Positions 1 through 9,706 of a stretch of 64,000 nt of DNA are shown here, in pieces (position 1 is the stretch's first letter; the number at the start of each line of letters is the position of its first letter). A program made the position numbers and the translations under genes. The DNA is taken from positions 8,437-72,436 of the forward strand of contig JAEWUG010000032.1 in NCBI GenBank assembly GCA_023397215.1, read 5' to 3'. The DNA is from Nanobdellota archaeon (lineage in GTDB: Archaea; Nanobdellota; Nanobdellia; Pacearchaeales; GW2011-AR1). Under the pieces are notes generated by a model. The model did no database searches. It was not told the DNA's origin and saw only the letters and a program-made list of their open reading frames with translations.

Positions 1-1
1 T

Positions 2-262
2 GAACAGTTAAAAAATATGATTATACCAGCCATAGAGATAATTAAAAAGAAGTTTAAAATAATTTATGTTAAAAAAGAAGTTGTAAAAAGTTTGTTGACT
101 GGAAAACCATTATTAAAGAATCATGTTTTAGACTTAAAACAAATTGAAAAATTAGATGAGGGAGAAGAATTTGCAATTTTTGAAGGAGAAAAATTTATAG
201 AAATTGCAAAAAAAGTTACACAAAATAGTGTTATAGCAAAATCTCTTTTTGTATATAATTAA
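2..262 (+). CDS. C-terminal end of a PUA-domain protein (partial; possibly Cbf5/TruB-type pseudouridine synthase)
   Basis: The reading frame is open to the left edge, so this is the C-terminal 86 residues of a longer gene; the ATG at 17 is probably internal. The pattern VVKSLLTGKPLLKNHVLD, then a Gly/Glu turn, then EFAIFEGEKFIEIAKKV resembles the PUA fold at the end of archaeal Cbf5/TruB enzymes: a helix before a G-x-x-L turn, then a beta strand with a small-residue exchange. PUA domains bind structured RNA. The catalytic domain lies outside the window, so other PUA proteins remain possible. The next gene, MCM, follows after 58 bases with its own TATA box. Confidence 0.5.
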   Translation, partial: EQLKNMIIPAIEIIKKKFKIIYVKKEVVKSLLTGKPLLKNHVLDLKQIEKLDEGEEFAIFEGEKFIEIAKKVTQNSVIAKSLFVYN

Positions 263-290
263 TGGCTTAAACATTTTAGAAAACAACAAT

Positions 291-301
291 CTATAAAAAA
301 G
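291..301 (+). promoter_or_regulatory. TATA box of the MCM gene
   Basis: The sequence ctataaaaaag is centred about 25 bases before the MCM ATG at 321. This spacing puts the transcription start at or next to the start codon, so the message is probably leaderless. It is typical of single genes in this window. Confidence 0.6.
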
Positions 302-320
302 AAATTTATTTAAGATAATT

Positions 321-2366
321 ATGGATAAAGAGTTAGACAATAATAATGATTCTTTAGGACAATTTAATCAAGAAGAATTTTTAATGGAAGCCAAGAGTTT
401 TTTTGAAATGAATCGAAAAGAAATTGGTGATGCTGCAAAATCTGGTGAGAAAATAGTTAAGATTGATTTTCAAGAATTTAGTGAATTTTCTCCAAAATTA
501 TCCGAATATTTATTAGAAAGACCTGAAGAAACTATTCAAATTTTAGAAGTTGCTTTAGAAGAATTAGAATGGGCACCTAAAAAAGCAAGAGTGAGATTTA
601 CATCTATTTCTCCATTACAAGAGATGTTTATTCGAAATATTAGAGCAGTTAATTTAGGGAAATTAATAGGTATAGAAGGTATTGTTAGACAAGCAAGTGA
701 AGTTAGACCATTAGTTACAAATGCACGTTTTGAATGTCCAAGTTGTGGAACTATTATTTCTGTTTTACAATTTGATAAAAAATTCAAAGAACCTAGTAGA
801 TGTAGTTGTGGTAGAAGAGGAGGTTTTAAATTATTAGATAAAGAAATGGTTGATGCTCAAGTTTTAACAATTGAAGAAGCAAGTGATAATTTAAGTGGTG
901 GAGAACAACCAAAAAGAATGACTATTTATCTAAAAGAAGATTTAGTTGATCCAAAAATGGAGATGAGAACAACACCAGGAAGTCGTGTTAAAATAATTGG
1001 AATTTTGAAAGAAATTGCTTTAACTTCATCAAGTGGAGCTTTACTTACAAGATTTGACTTAGCAATTGAAGCAAATAATATTATTCCTTTAGAAGAAAGT
1101 TTTGAAGATATTAAGATCAGTGAAGAAGATGAAAGAGAAATAAAAGAATTAGCTGCTGATCCTAAAATTGTTGAAAGAATGGTAGACAGTATCGCCCCTT
1201 CAATTTGGGGTCATGAAAATGTGAAAAAAGCATTAGCTTTGCAATTATTTAGCGGAGTAAAAAAAGTTAGAAGTGATGGAACAAAAATGAGAGGAGATAT
1301 TCATGTTTTATTAGTTGGTGATCCTGGTGTTGCAAAATCAGTTATGCTTTCTTTTATATCAAAAATTGCTCCAAAAGCAAGGTATATTTCAGGAAAATCT
1401 GCTACTGGTGCTGGTATTACAGCTACTGTAGTAAAAGATGAAATCTTAAAAGGGTGGAGCTTGGAAGCAGGTGCAATGGTTTTAGCAAATAAAGGTGTTG
1501 TTTGTATTGATGAATTTGATAAAATGAATGAAGAAGATAGGAGTGCTATGCATGAAGCTATGGAACAACAAACAGTAACTATTTCAAAAGCAACAGTTCA
1601 AGCAACATTACGTTCTCAAACATCTGTTTTAGCTGCTGCAAACCCTAAATTTGGTAGATTTGATCCAACACAACCAATTCCAAAACAAGTAAATTTAGCA
1701 CCTTCTTTATTGTCAAGGTTCGATGCTATTTTTATTATGAGAGATATTCCTAAAAGAGATAGAGATGAATCAATTGCATTACATGTATTAAAAGAACACC
1801 AACATGAACATAAACCAACAATGATTGATAAAGACATACTTAGAAAATATATTTCTTATTCTAAAACAAAATATGATCCTGTATTAACTGATGAAGCTAT
1901 TGAAGAAATGAAAAATTTCTATGTTAGTTTAAGAAGTCAAGCATATGATGATGAAAGTGCTGTTAAAGCTATTCCAATAGGTGCAAGACAATTAGAAGCA
2001 TTAGTAAGATTAGCTGAAGCCCATGCAAGAATTAGATTACATAAAGAAGTAAAAGTTGAAGATGCAAAAGTTGCAATTGAAGTTATGAGAAGTTATTTGC
2101 TAGAAGTAGGTTATGATGAAGAAACTAAAAAAATTGATATTGATAAAATTAGTGGGAACACTGCTTCTCAAAGAAATAAGATTGTAATTGTAAGAGATAT
2201 TATAGCAGATTTAGAAAAAAGACTTGGAAAATTAATTCCATTAGAAGAACTTGAAAAAGAATTAGAAGGAAAAATGAGTCAAGTTGAAATTGAAGAAACA
2301 ATTGACAGGTTATTAAAATCAGGAGATTTATTTAGGCCTAAAAGAGGATTTATTCAAAAGATGTGA
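321..2366 (+). CDS. mcm: MCM replicative DNA helicase
   Basis: Minichromosome maintenance ATPase, expected to form the ring that unwinds DNA at archaeal replication forks. The N-terminal half carries an OB fold with a zinc site (CPSCGT at about 140 and CSCGRRGG further on). The AAA+ core has Walker A GDPGVAKS near residue 333, Walker B VCIDEFDKM near 395 and the arginine-finger motif SRFD near 462. A C-terminal winged helix (from about 600) ends the protein. The length of 681 residues is normal and there is no intein. The ATG at 321 lies 25 bases after a TATA box. Confidence 0.97.
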   Translation: MDKELDNNNDSLGQFNQEEFLMEAKSFFEMNRKEIGDAAKSGEKIVKIDFQEFSEFSPKLSEYLLERPEETIQILEVALEELEWAPKKARVRFTSISPLQEMFIRNIRAVNLGKLIGIEGIVRQASEVRPLVTNARFECPSCGTIISVLQFDKKFKEPSRCSCGRRGGFKLLDKEMVDAQVLTIEEASDNLSGGEQPKRMTIYLKEDLVDPKMEMRTTPGSRVKIIGILKEIALTSSSGALLTRFDLAIEANNIIPLEESFEDIKISEEDEREIKELAADPKIVERMVDSIAPSIWGHENVKKALALQLFSGVKKVRSDGTKMRGDIHVLLVGDPGVAKSVMLSFISKIAPKARYISGKSATGAGITATVVKDEILKGWSLEAGAMVLANKGVVCIDEFDKMNEEDRSAMHEAMEQQTVTISKATVQATLRSQTSVLAAANPKFGRFDPTQPIPKQVNLAPSLLSRFDAIFIMRDIPKRDRDESIALHVLKEHQHEHKPTMIDKDILRKYISYSKTKYDPVLTDEAIEEMKNFYVSLRSQAYDDESAVKAIPIGARQLEALVRLAEAHARIRLHKEVKVEDAKVAIEVMRSYLLEVGYDEETKKIDIDKISGNTASQRNKIVIVRDIIADLEKRLGKLIPLEELEKELEGKMSQVEIEETIDRLLKSGDLFRPKRGFIQKM

Positions 2367-2411
2367 TTAATTAACTAAAAACTTAAAAAGTATATATTGC
2401 TTTGTATATAC

Positions 2412-2744
2412 ATGACTGATTTATTTGATAATACAATATTATGTAAAGATTGCAATAAAAAAATGCAACAAGTTATAATAATAAAAAATGGATTTAAAAT
2501 AAGAGAATTGAGATGTCCTTCTTGTTCAAATAAAATAACTCATCCAGAAGATTTAAAAGAATATGAAACATTTTTGAATTTAAAGCAAAAACAATATCAA
2601 GTAAAATTAAGATTTGTTGGAAATAGTTATATTGTAAGTATTCCAAGAGAAATTGTTAATTTTTTGAATGAACAAGAAAAAGAATTAAATAATTTGGTGA
2701 ATTTATGTTTAGAGGATATTGGAAGAATATCTTTAAGATTTTAA
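2412..2744 (+). CDS. Small zinc-ribbon protein with possible AbrB-like beta domain
   Basis: About 110 residues. Two CxxC pairs (CKDC near residue 10 and CPSC near 37) make an N-terminal zinc ribbon. The C-terminal half (KLRFVGNSYIVSIPREIV) resembles a swapped-hairpin AbrB strand pair, which usually binds DNA. The frame also contains a TTG at 2397, but the ATG at 2412 sits just before the first cysteine pair and is the better start. It ends one base before CDC48 and is probably cotranscribed with it. The AbrB assignment is tentative; a transcription-factor role is inferred only from the two folds. Confidence 0.6.
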   Translation: MTDLFDNTILCKDCNKKMQQVIIIKNGFKIRELRCPSCSNKITHPEDLKEYETFLNLKQKQYQVKLRFVGNSYIVSIPREIVNFLNEQEKELNNLVNLCLEDIGRISLRF

Positions 2745-2745
2745 A

Positions 2746-5055
2746 ATGGCAAAAATAGATGAAACTAATAAAATTGAAAGATTAAGAATTGTAGAAGCAT
2801 TGCAAGATGATGCCTATAAAGGTATTGCTAGAGTTGACCCTCCTGTTATGAGAAAATTAGGTTTGGATAGAGGAGATATTATTTCTATTAAAGGAGAAAG
2901 AGAAAGTTATTGTATTGTTGATTATGGTTATCCTGCAGATAGTGGAGAAAATATTATTAGAATTGACGGAATAACTAGAAAAAATATTAAATCAGGAATT
3001 GGGGAAAATGTAGAAATTAAAAAAGTAAATAATATTTCTGAAGCCAAAAAAATAACAATTGCACCTTTACAACAAGGGATTAGTATAAAAGGAGATCCTG
3101 AAGCAATTAAAACAAGTTTATTAGGTAAACCATTTAACAAAGGAGATATATTTGTTTTAGGAAACTTAGGAAAAAGAAGAGATTTAATGGGAGAAGACTT
3201 CCAAGACTTTTTTAGTGATATTTTTAATCAAATGGGTATTGGAATGCCTGTTGGAATGTCTCAGATTCGTTTTATTGTTGTTTCTACAAATCCTTCTGTT
3301 CCTTGTATTATTAGTGAAAATACTTCAATTACATTAAGCAATAAATTAGTTGATATTGAAGAAGAAAAAATTCCTTCAATTACATACGAAGATATCGGAG
3401 GTTTAAAACAAGAAGTTAAAAAAGTTAGGGAAATGGTAGAATTACCTCTAAAAAGACCAGAAATATTCTCAAGATTAGGAATTGAACCTCCAAAAGGTGT
3501 TTTATTATATGGACCCCCTGGAACAGGAAAGACTTTACTTGCAAGGGCTGTTGCTAATGAAAGTGAAGCAAACTTTATGGTAATTAATGGGCCTGAAATT
3601 ATGAGTAAGTTTTATGGAGAAAGTGAAAAAAAGATTAGAGAAATATTTGATGAAGCCCAAAAAAACTCGCCTTCAATTATTTTTATTGACGAAATAGATG
3701 CAATTGCACCAAAAAGAGAAGAAGGTAATGGTGATGTTGAAAAAAGAGTTGTAAGTCAATTATTAACAATGATGGACGGTTTACAATCAAGAGGAAAAGT
3801 TATTGTAATAGGTGCAACTAACAGACCAAATGCAATTGACCCTGCACTTAGAAGACCTGGTAGATTTGATAGAGAAGTAGAATTATCTGTCCCAGGAAAA
3901 GAAGGAAGAGTTCAAATTTTAAAAATACACACAAGAAATATGCCTTTAACAAAAGGTATTAGTTTAGAAGAACTTGCTAATAAAACCCATGGTTTTGTTG
4001 GAGCTGATTTAGAAAGTTTAAGTAAAGAAGCTGCAATGAGTGTTCTAAGAAGAAATGTTCATAAATTTAATTTAGAAGAAGATAAAGAAATTCCAAAAGA
4101 AGTATTAGATGAATTAATTATTACAAAAAAAGACTTTGATGAAGCATTAAAAGTTGTAAGGCCTTCTGCAATGAGAGAAGTATTAGTTGAAACTCCAGAT
4201 ATTAATTGGGATGATATTGGTGGAATTAAAGAAGTTAAACAAGAATTAAAAGAGGCAGTAGAATGGCCATTAAAATTTCCTCAAAATTTCAAAAGATTAG
4301 GTATTAGACCACCAAAAGGTATTTTATTATATGGACCTCCAGGAACAGGAAAAACATTACTTGCTAAAGCAGTTGCTAAAGAAAGTGAATCAAATTTTAT
4401 TCAAATCAAAGGACCATCTTTACTAAGTATGTGGGTTGGAAAAAGTGAAGAAGGAGTTAGAAAAATATTTGAAAGAGCTAGACAAGTTTCTCCTTGTGTT
4501 ATATTTTTTGATGAAATAGATGCACTTGCTGGAAAAAGAGGTGTTATGAGTAGTTCGACAAAAGTAACCGAGAATGTTTTAAATCAATTATTAGCTGAAA
4601 TGGATGGTATTGAAGATTTAAATAATGTTATTGTTCTTGGTGCAACTAATAGACCCGATATATTAGATCCTGCATTAATGAGACCTGGTAGATTTGATAG
4701 AATAATTTATGTTTCTATACCAAATAAAGAAGAAAGATTAGATATTTTGAAAATACACACAAAAAATATGCCTATTAAAAATAAAGAAAGGATAATTGAA
4801 GATTTATCAGATAAAACAGAAGGTTATACTGGTGCTGATTTAGAAAATTTAGTAAGAGAAGCAGGTATGATTGCATTAAGAGATGACATTGAAACAAAAG
4901 AAGTTACAAAAAATAATTTTGACAAGGCAATGGAAAAAGTACTTCCAAGTGTAAGCCAGTCTGACGAAGAAAGATATAAACAAATTGAGAAAAAATATCT
5001 TAGAAGTGCTTTATCTACATTAGATTATAATAATCAAAAGAGTTATTTAGCATAA
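2746..5055 (+). CDS. cdc48: CDC48/VCP-type AAA+ ATPase
   Basis: Two-ring AAA+ unfoldase of 769 residues, the archaeal p97/VAT counterpart. It extracts and unfolds proteins, commonly for the proteasome. The N-terminal double-psi barrel and CDC48 N2 region cover about residues 1-200. Two AAA modules follow, with Walker A GPPGTGKT near 256 and 530, Walker [13 protein letters not shown] and [12 protein letters not shown], and arginine-finger segments ending RRPGRFDRE and MRPGRFDRI. The start lies one base after the preceding stop, implying translational coupling. The C terminus lacks the HbYX motif typical of proteasome partners; it ends with SYLA. Confidence 0.96.
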   Translation: MAKIDETNKIERLRIVEALQDDAYKGIARVDPPVMRKLGLDRGDIISIKGERESYCIVDYGYPADSGENIIRIDGITRKNIKSGIGENVEIKKVNNISEAKKITIAPLQQGISIKGDPEAIKTSLLGKPFNKGDIFVLGNLGKRRDLMGEDFQDFFSDIFNQMGIGMPVGMSQIRFIVVSTNPSVPCIISENTSITLSNKLVDIEEEKIPSITYEDIGGLKQEVKKVREMVELPLKRPEIFSRLGIEPPKGVLLYGPPGTGKTLLARAVANESEANFMVINGPEIMSKFYGESEKKIREIFDEAQKNSPSIIFIDEIDAIAPKREEGNGDVEKRVVSQLLTMMDGLQSRGKVIVIGATNRPNAIDPALRRPGRFDREVELSVPGKEGRVQILKIHTRNMPLTKGISLEELANKTHGFVGADLESLSKEAAMSVLRRNVHKFNLEEDKEIPKEVLDELIITKKDFDEALKVVRPSAMREVLVETPDINWDDIGGIKEVKQELKEAVEWPLKFPQNFKRLGIRPPKGILLYGPPGTGKTLLAKAVAKESESNFIQIKGPSLLSMWVGKSEEGVRKIFERARQVSPCVIFFDEIDALAGKRGVMSSSTKVTENVLNQLLAEMDGIEDLNNVIVLGATNRPDILDPALMRPGRFDRIIYVSIPNKEERLDILKIHTKNMPIKNKERIIEDLSDKTEGYTGADLENLVREAGMIALRDDIETKEVTKNNFDKAMEKVLPSVSQSDEERYKQIEKKYLRSALSTLDYNNQKSYLA

Positions 5056-5342
5056 TGAAATATATTAATATAAAAAAATATTTAACTAAAGAAGATTTAA
5101 GAGAATTAATTTGTTTTAAAGAAAATGAAAACTCTTTTTTATATTTTAATCCTGATTCTATTAATGAAATGAATATTGCTGATATGTTTGATAGTGAAAA
5201 AAGAAAAAAAATGAGATTAATTGCACATAATTCTTCTTATGAGGGCATTCAAAAAGATGGAAGAATATTAAATCCATTTGAATTTTCTCCAAGAATATAT
5301 AAAGGACCAATAGAAAATAGTTTTTATCTAAGAAAGAATTAA
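5055..5342 (+). CDS. Hypothetical 95-residue protein
   Basis: The start codon overlaps the CDC48 stop (TAATG), so it is translationally coupled to CDC48 and probably works in the same context. The protein is charged and soluble, with no membrane segment or signal. Its C-terminal half contains MRLIAHNSSYEGIQKDGR. I do not recognise the family. The stop is two bases from the convergent dnaJ stop. Confidence 0.6.
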   Translation: MKYINIKKYLTKEDLRELICFKENENSFLYFNPDSINEMNIADMFDSEKRKKMRLIAHNSSYEGIQKDGRILNPFEFSPRIYKGPIENSFYLRKN

Positions 5343-5344
5343 TT

Positions 5345-6412
5345 TTAGGTTAACTTTTCTAATTCTTTAAATAATTTTTTTTGTTCTTTTGATAAATTCT
5401 TAGGAGTTTTAACTTTTATATTAATAAATTGATCTCCAGTATTATAATATGAAAAATTCTTTATACCTTTTCCTTTTAATCTTAAAATAGTATTTGATTG
5501 AATACCTGCAGGAATTTTTATTTTAGTATTTCCATATAATGTAGGAACTAAAACAGTTGAGCCTAAAGCTGCTTGAGAAAAACTAATTTCAAAATCAAGA
5601 GAAATATCATCCCCATTTCTCTGAAAGAATTTATGAGGTTTTACATTAATAAATAATAATAAATCTCCTGTTTCTCCTTCATAAATCTCATTACCTGAAT
5701 TTTGAACTCTTAATGTTTGATTATTATCAATCCCTGCAGGAATTTTTATTTTTATTTTTTCTTTTTTATTTAAAATTCCTTTACCAGAACAAGATGAACA
5801 AATTTGTTTTGGAATTTTTCCAGAACCAGAACAAGATGGACAAACTCTTGTCTGTCTAATTATACCAAAAGGTGTTCTTTGTTCTATATTTATTCTACCT
5901 TTACCAGAACATTTATCACATCTTACAAATTCTTTATTTTTTGCACCAGTACCTTCACATTTATCACATAAAATATCTCTTTTAATTTCTATCTCTTTTT
6001 CAACTCCAAAGACTGCCTCTTCAAATTCAATTGTTAATTTATATCTCAAATCATCTGCGACTTCTTCTCTTTCATAAAAATTTCTTTCTCTAAAATTATT
6101 AAAAAAACTTCCTCCAAATAAATCTTCAAAAATACTTGAAAAATCAGTACCTCTAAAAATATCTTCTTGGCTATATTGTCTATCAAAACCATTATGACCA
6201 TAGGTATCATATTGATTTTTTTTAGAATCATCACTTAAAACAGCATATGCTTCACTTATTTCCTTGAATTTTTGTTCATATTCTTGCTTTTTATCTTCAG
6301 GTGCTCTATCTGGGTGATATTTTAATGCTAATTTTTTATATGCTTTTTTTATTGTTTCTTTATCATCACCTTTTTTTACTCCAAGAATTTCATAATAATC
6401 TTTTTTCTCCAT
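5345..6412 (-). CDS. dnaJ: Chaperone DnaJ (Hsp40, type I)
   Basis: Co-chaperone that stimulates DnaK ATPase and delivers substrates. The J domain (residues 1-70) has the HPD motif in KYHPDRAPE. A Gly/Phe-rich stretch follows. The zinc-binding domain has four CxxCxGxG repeats, beginning CDKCEGTG, CDKCSGKG, CPSCSGSG and CSSCSGKG. Two beta-barrel substrate domains and a short C terminus complete 355 residues. It is the last gene of the leftward grpE-dnaK-dnaJ group, 46 bases after dnaK. In archaea this set is patchily distributed and regarded as acquired from bacteria. Confidence 0.97.
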   Translation of the reverse strand: MEKKDYYEILGVKKGDDKETIKKAYKKLALKYHPDRAPEDKKQEYEQKFKEISEAYAVLSDDSKKNQYDTYGHNGFDRQYSQEDIFRGTDFSSIFEDLFGGSFFNNFRERNFYEREEVADDLRYKLTIEFEEAVFGVEKEIEIKRDILCDKCEGTGAKNKEFVRCDKCSGKGRINIEQRTPFGIIRQTRVCPSCSGSGKIPKQICSSCSGKGILNKKEKIKIKIPAGIDNNQTLRVQNSGNEIYEGETGDLLLFINVKPHKFFQRNGDDISLDFEISFSQAALGSTVLVPTLYGNTKIKIPAGIQSNTILRLKGKGIKNFSYYNTGDQFINIKVKTPKNLSKEQKKLFKELEKLT

Positions 6413-6458
6413 AATTAATTTTATTTTTCTTTCTTATTTAAGTTTTATTGAAAAAGAA

Positions 6459-8267
6459 TTATTCGTCATCAACAACTTGAGCATCTTCTACATTATCTTT
6501 CTTTTCTTTTGTTTCTTCTTTTTCTGTATTACTTTCTTGAGATGTTTGTTGATACATTTTTGTTCCTATTTCTTGAGATATTTTTTGAATCTCTTCTAAC
6601 TTTGATTTTATTTTTTCGATATCATCATTTTTCAATAATTCTTTTAGTTCACTTATTTCTTTTTCTACTTTTTCTTTTGTTTCTTTGTCTATTTTATCCT
6701 TATATTCATTTAACATTTTTTCAGTAGAATAAACTAAAGATTCTGCATTATTTTTTACTTCAATAGATTCTTTTCTTTTTTTATCTTCTTCTTTATATCT
6801 TTCTGATTCTTTTAACATTTTATCAATTTCATCTTTATTTAATCCTGAACCCCCTGTTATTGTAATTTTTTGTTCTTTGCCTGTTCCTAAATCTTTTGCA
6901 GAAACATTTACAATTCCATTTGCATCAATATCAAATGTTACTTCAATTTGAGGAACTCCTCTTGGAGCTGGAGGAATACCCACTAAGTCAAATCTTCCTA
7001 AGGATTTATTATCAGAAGCCATTTCTCTTTCTCCTTGTAAAACATTAATTGTTACTGCTGGTTGATTATCAGCAGCTGTTGAAAATGTTTGACTTTTTTT
7101 AGTAGGAATAGTTGTATTTCTTTCTATTAATGGAGTTCTAATACCTCCTAATGTTTCAATTCCTAAAGTTAATGGAGTAACATCTAATAACAAAATATCT
7201 TTTACATCTCCTCCTAAAATTCCTCCTTGAATTGCAGCACCTAATGAAACAGCTTCATCTGGATGAACCGATTTATCTGGAACCAAGCCAGTTAATTCTT
7301 CAACAATTTTTTGAACTTTTGGAATTCTTGTACTTCCACCAACTAAGATTATTTTATCAATTTTTTCAAGTTTAGCATCTTTTATTGCTTGTTTAGTTGG
7401 GCCTTTTAATTTTTCAAAAATAGGGTCACAAATTTCTTCAAATTTTGCTCTTGTTAAATTAATATTCAAATGTTTAGGTCCTGTTGCATCTGCAGTAATA
7501 TAAGGAATATTTATTGATGTTTGTTGTGAAGAACTTAATTCAATTTTTGCTTTTTCAGAAGCATCTTTTAATCTTTGTAAAGCAACTAAATCTTCTCTTA
7601 AATCAATTCCATTAAATTTTTTAAATTCTTTAGAAAGATAATCTATTATTGCTTCATCAACATCATCCCCACCTAAATGATTATTTCCACTTGTTGCTTT
7701 TACTTCAAAAATTCCATCACCTAATTCTAAGACAGATACATCAAATGTTCCACCACCAAAATCAAAAACTAAAATATTATGTGATTCTGATTTCTCTAAA
7801 CCATATGCTAAAGCAGCAGCAGTTGGTTCATTTACAATTCTTTTTACATTTAATCCAGCAATTTGTCCAGCATCTTTTGTTGCTTGTCTTTGAGCATCTT
7901 CAAAATAAGCAGGAACTGTAATTACAGCATCTTTGACTTCATAACCTAAATAATTTTCAGCATCTTTCTTTAATTTTTGTAATATCATTGCTGAAATTTG
8001 CTCTGAAGTATATTCTTTTTCATCAACTTTTATTTTTGTTTTTTTACCCATTAATCGTTTTATACTTCTAATTGTATTTTTTGGATTTGCAACTGCTTGT
8101 CTTCTTGCTATTTCTCCAACTAAAATTTCACCATTATTAATACTAACAACACTAGGAGTTGTATTATTTCCTTCTGAGTTTGGAATTATTTTTGGTTTTC
8201 CACCTTCTAATACACTCACAGCTGAGAATGTTGTTCCTAAATCAATTCCTATAATTTTATTTACCAT
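6459..8267 (-). CDS. dnaK: Chaperone DnaK (Hsp70)
   Basis: ATP-driven Hsp70 chaperone of 602 residues. The nucleotide-binding domain begins [13 protein letters not shown] and contains the phosphate-2 motif [12 protein letters not shown] and the adenosine motif [12 protein letters not shown]. The linker [15 protein letters not shown] segment leads to the beta-sandwich substrate domain and a charged helical lid that ends VDDE. The start overlaps the end of grpE by 11 bases, so the two are translated from one message. It is read leftward from the promoter controlled by the operator near 8711. Confidence 0.98.
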   Translation of the reverse strand: MVNKIIGIDLGTTFSAVSVLEGGKPKIIPNSEGNNTTPSVVSINNGEILVGEIARRQAVANPKNTIRSIKRLMGKKTKIKVDEKEYTSEQISAMILQKLKKDAENYLGYEVKDAVITVPAYFEDAQRQATKDAGQIAGLNVKRIVNEPTAAALAYGLEKSESHNILVFDFGGGTFDVSVLELGDGIFEVKATSGNNHLGGDDVDEAIIDYLSKEFKKFNGIDLREDLVALQRLKDASEKAKIELSSSQQTSINIPYITADATGPKHLNINLTRAKFEEICDPIFEKLKGPTKQAIKDAKLEKIDKIILVGGSTRIPKVQKIVEELTGLVPDKSVHPDEAVSLGAAIQGGILGGDVKDILLLDVTPLTLGIETLGGIRTPLIERNTTIPTKKSQTFSTAADNQPAVTINVLQGEREMASDNKSLGRFDLVGIPPAPRGVPQIEVTFDIDANGIVNVSAKDLGTGKEQKITITGGSGLNKDEIDKMLKESERYKEEDKKRKESIEVKNNAESLVYSTEKMLNEYKDKIDKETKEKVEKEISELKELLKNDDIEKIKSKLEEIQKISQEIGTKMYQQTSQESNTEKEETKEKKDNVEDAQVVDDE

Positions 8268-8700
8268 CTTGTTTTTCTCCTTTTTTTGTGATTTTTACTT
8301 TTGAAACTCTAATAACTTTATCATTTAATAGATAACCTTTTTGTAATTCTTCTAATATCATATTTTCTTCTCCTTTAGCTTCTTGTTGCATTAAAGCTTC
8401 ATGATATTTAGGGTTAAATTTTCCTTGACTATCAATTTTTCTTAATCCTCTTTTCTCCAAAAGTGAATATAATTCAGAATAAATCATTTTTATTCCTTCA
8501 TCTTTTGAATATTTTAAGGATAATTCAAGGTCGTCTATTATGTCTAATAACTCTGTTATTAAACTTTCTTCTGCATTTTTAATAATTTCTATTTTCTCTT
8601 TTTCTGTTCTTTTTCTGAAATTATCAAATTCTGCTTGCAAACGCTGTAAAGTCTCTAAATATTCATTTTCTTTTGACTTTTTTGTCTGCTCTTTGTTCAT
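8257..8700 (-). CDS. grpE: Nucleotide exchange factor GrpE
   Basis: DnaK nucleotide exchange factor, 147 residues. A long N-terminal coiled coil ([20 protein letters not shown]) leads to the beta-wing domain with [10 protein letters not shown] and the typical VIRVSKVKI end. It is the first gene of the grpE-dnaK-dnaJ group. Its ATG is about 24 bases from a TTTAAA element that sits in the centre of a perfect inverted repeat, so its transcription is probably controlled there. Confidence 0.95.
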   Translation of the reverse strand: MNKEQTKKSKENEYLETLQRLQAEFDNFRKRTEKEKIEIIKNAEESLITELLDIIDDLELSLKYSKDEGIKMIYSELYSLLEKRGLRKIDSQGKFNPKYHEALMQQEAKGEENMILEELQKGYLLNDKVIRVSKVKITKKGEKQDGK

Positions 8701-8710
8701 TTTTTCTTAA

Positions 8711-8735
8711 ATTTGTTGACTTTAAATCAACAAAT
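8711..8735. promoter_or_regulatory. Inverted-repeat operator covering the grpE TATA box
   Basis: ATTTGTTGA at 8711-8719 and TCAACAAAT at 8727-8735 are exact reverse complements separated by CTTTAAA. The spacer holds the TTTAAA that serves as TATA box for grpE on the minus strand, with its centre 24 bases from the grpE ATG at 8700. A dimeric protein bound here would block TBP. The divergent winged-helix gene next door is the obvious candidate. A third copy of the half-site, TCAACAAG, lies at 8751-8758. Confidence 0.75.
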
Positions 8736-8750
8736 CTGGTTTATCTAAAA

Positions 8751-8767
8751 TCAACAAGTATTTAAAC
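8751..8767 (+). promoter_or_regulatory. Half-operator abutting the TATA box of the winged-helix regulator
   Basis: The half-site TCAACAAG (8751-8758) is followed at once by TATTTAAAC (8759-8767), the TATA element 25 bases before the regulator ATG at 8788. The half-site occupies the BRE position. Together with the palindrome upstream, this suggests that the regulator also controls its own gene. Confidence 0.6.
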
Positions 8768-8787
8768 TTTTCGTTTCTTATTTTAAT

Positions 8788-9207
8788 ATGGATTATTTTA
8801 GAGAAATAACAATAATAAATTTAAACAAATTAGAAAATAATGAACTGAATCAAGAGATTCAATGGATATCTAATTGTTTAGGTATGTTTAATAAAAGGGA
8901 CAAAGAAAAATCTTGTTTTAGAATTTTTATAAATTTATTAAAAGAAGAAAACCCAATTTCATCAGACGAAATAGCAGAAAGATCAAATCTCTCAAGAGGA
9001 ACAGTTATTCATCATATTTCAAAATTAAGAGATTCTGGAATTGTAATTAAAAAAAATAAAGGTTATACTTTAAAAACAAGAAATTTTGAAGAATTGATTG
9101 AAGAAATTGAAAAGGATGTTTCTAATACAATGAAAAAAATAAAAGAAGTTTCAAAACAAATTGATAAAAGATTAGAAGAAGAATTTAAAGATAAATTTAT
9201 TTCTTAA
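8788..9207 (+). CDS. Winged-helix transcriptional regulator, probable heat-shock repressor
   Basis: A 139-residue DNA-binding protein. Residues about 45-100 form a winged helix: PISSDEIAERSNLSRGTVIH is the helix-turn-helix and the wing follows at SGIVIKKNKGYTLK. A C-terminal charged helix (about 105-139) looks like a dimerisation coiled coil. It is divergent from grpE-dnaK-dnaJ and shares an 87-base promoter region containing a perfect inverted repeat. By analogy with archaeal heat-shock repressors such as Phr and HSR1, it probably represses the chaperone genes and itself; that role is inferred from position. The 3' end overlaps the convergent pilin-like gene by 11 bases. Confidence 0.8.
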   Translation: MDYFREITIINLNKLENNELNQEIQWISNCLGMFNKRDKEKSCFRIFINLLKEENPISSDEIAERSNLSRGTVIHHISKLRDSGIVIKKNKGYTLKTRNFEELIEEIEKDVSNTMKKIKEVSKQIDKRLEEEFKDKFIS

Positions 9208-9706
9208 GGCAAAGTGTTAATGTTACTTTGATATTGTTAGTACTAGACAAGTATATATTATAAGGATAAGACCCATAGATATTTCCACCAAAACATTCAC
9301 CACCAATTATAGGGTCTATTAAATTTGTTATTTGAGAAGATTCGTTTTGCAAAATATCTAATTGATATGCTAAAATAGAGTTATCAATTTCTATAATATC
9401 TTTCATTATTTTATTTATAGAATCGTTTAATACATTACAAGAACTTCTACTTTCTAAATTATTACAAGAAAAACCTTTTGCACAACTACTTATTAAACCT
9501 TCATAGGTTTCTGTTGCACCATAAGTTATAACACAGGAAGAACTTGTTTTCATTATTGAATCTAATAATGTATTGGCTATGGGGTTTTCAGTTATTTCTA
9601 CTGGTTTATTTACTTGAATCACTAAAAAGATTAAAGCAGCTATGATAACTACTACAACTATTAAAACAAAACCAATAATTTCTTGTTGTGCTTTTTTCTC
9701 TTTCAT
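9197..9706 (-). CDS. Pilin-like membrane protein
   Basis: 169 residues. The N terminus MKEKKAQQEIIGFVLIVVVV is a short basic stretch ending KA followed by a long hydrophobic helix, as in class III signals of archaeal type IV pilins. The rest is extracellular with four or more cysteines, for example SSCVITYG and SSCAKGFSC, which may form disulfides. It is the last of three overlapping leftward genes (4-base overlap with the one before), all with one N-terminal membrane helix, so they probably form one surface structure. Exact function unknown. Confidence 0.65.
   Translation of the reverse strand: MKEKKAQQEIIGFVLIVVVVIIAALIFLVIQVNKPVEITENPIANTLLDSIMKTSSSCVITYGATETYEGLISSCAKGFSCNNLESRSSCNVLNDSINKIMKDIIEIDNSILAYQLDILQNESSQITNLIDPIIGGECFGGNIYGSYPYNIYLSSTNNIKVTLTLCLKK

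Noticed and set aside
7649..7921. Histidine/leucine-rich plus-strand frame within dnaK
   Set aside because: Antisense shadow of the strongly conserved DnaK ATPase domain; composition is an artefact of AT-rich codons.
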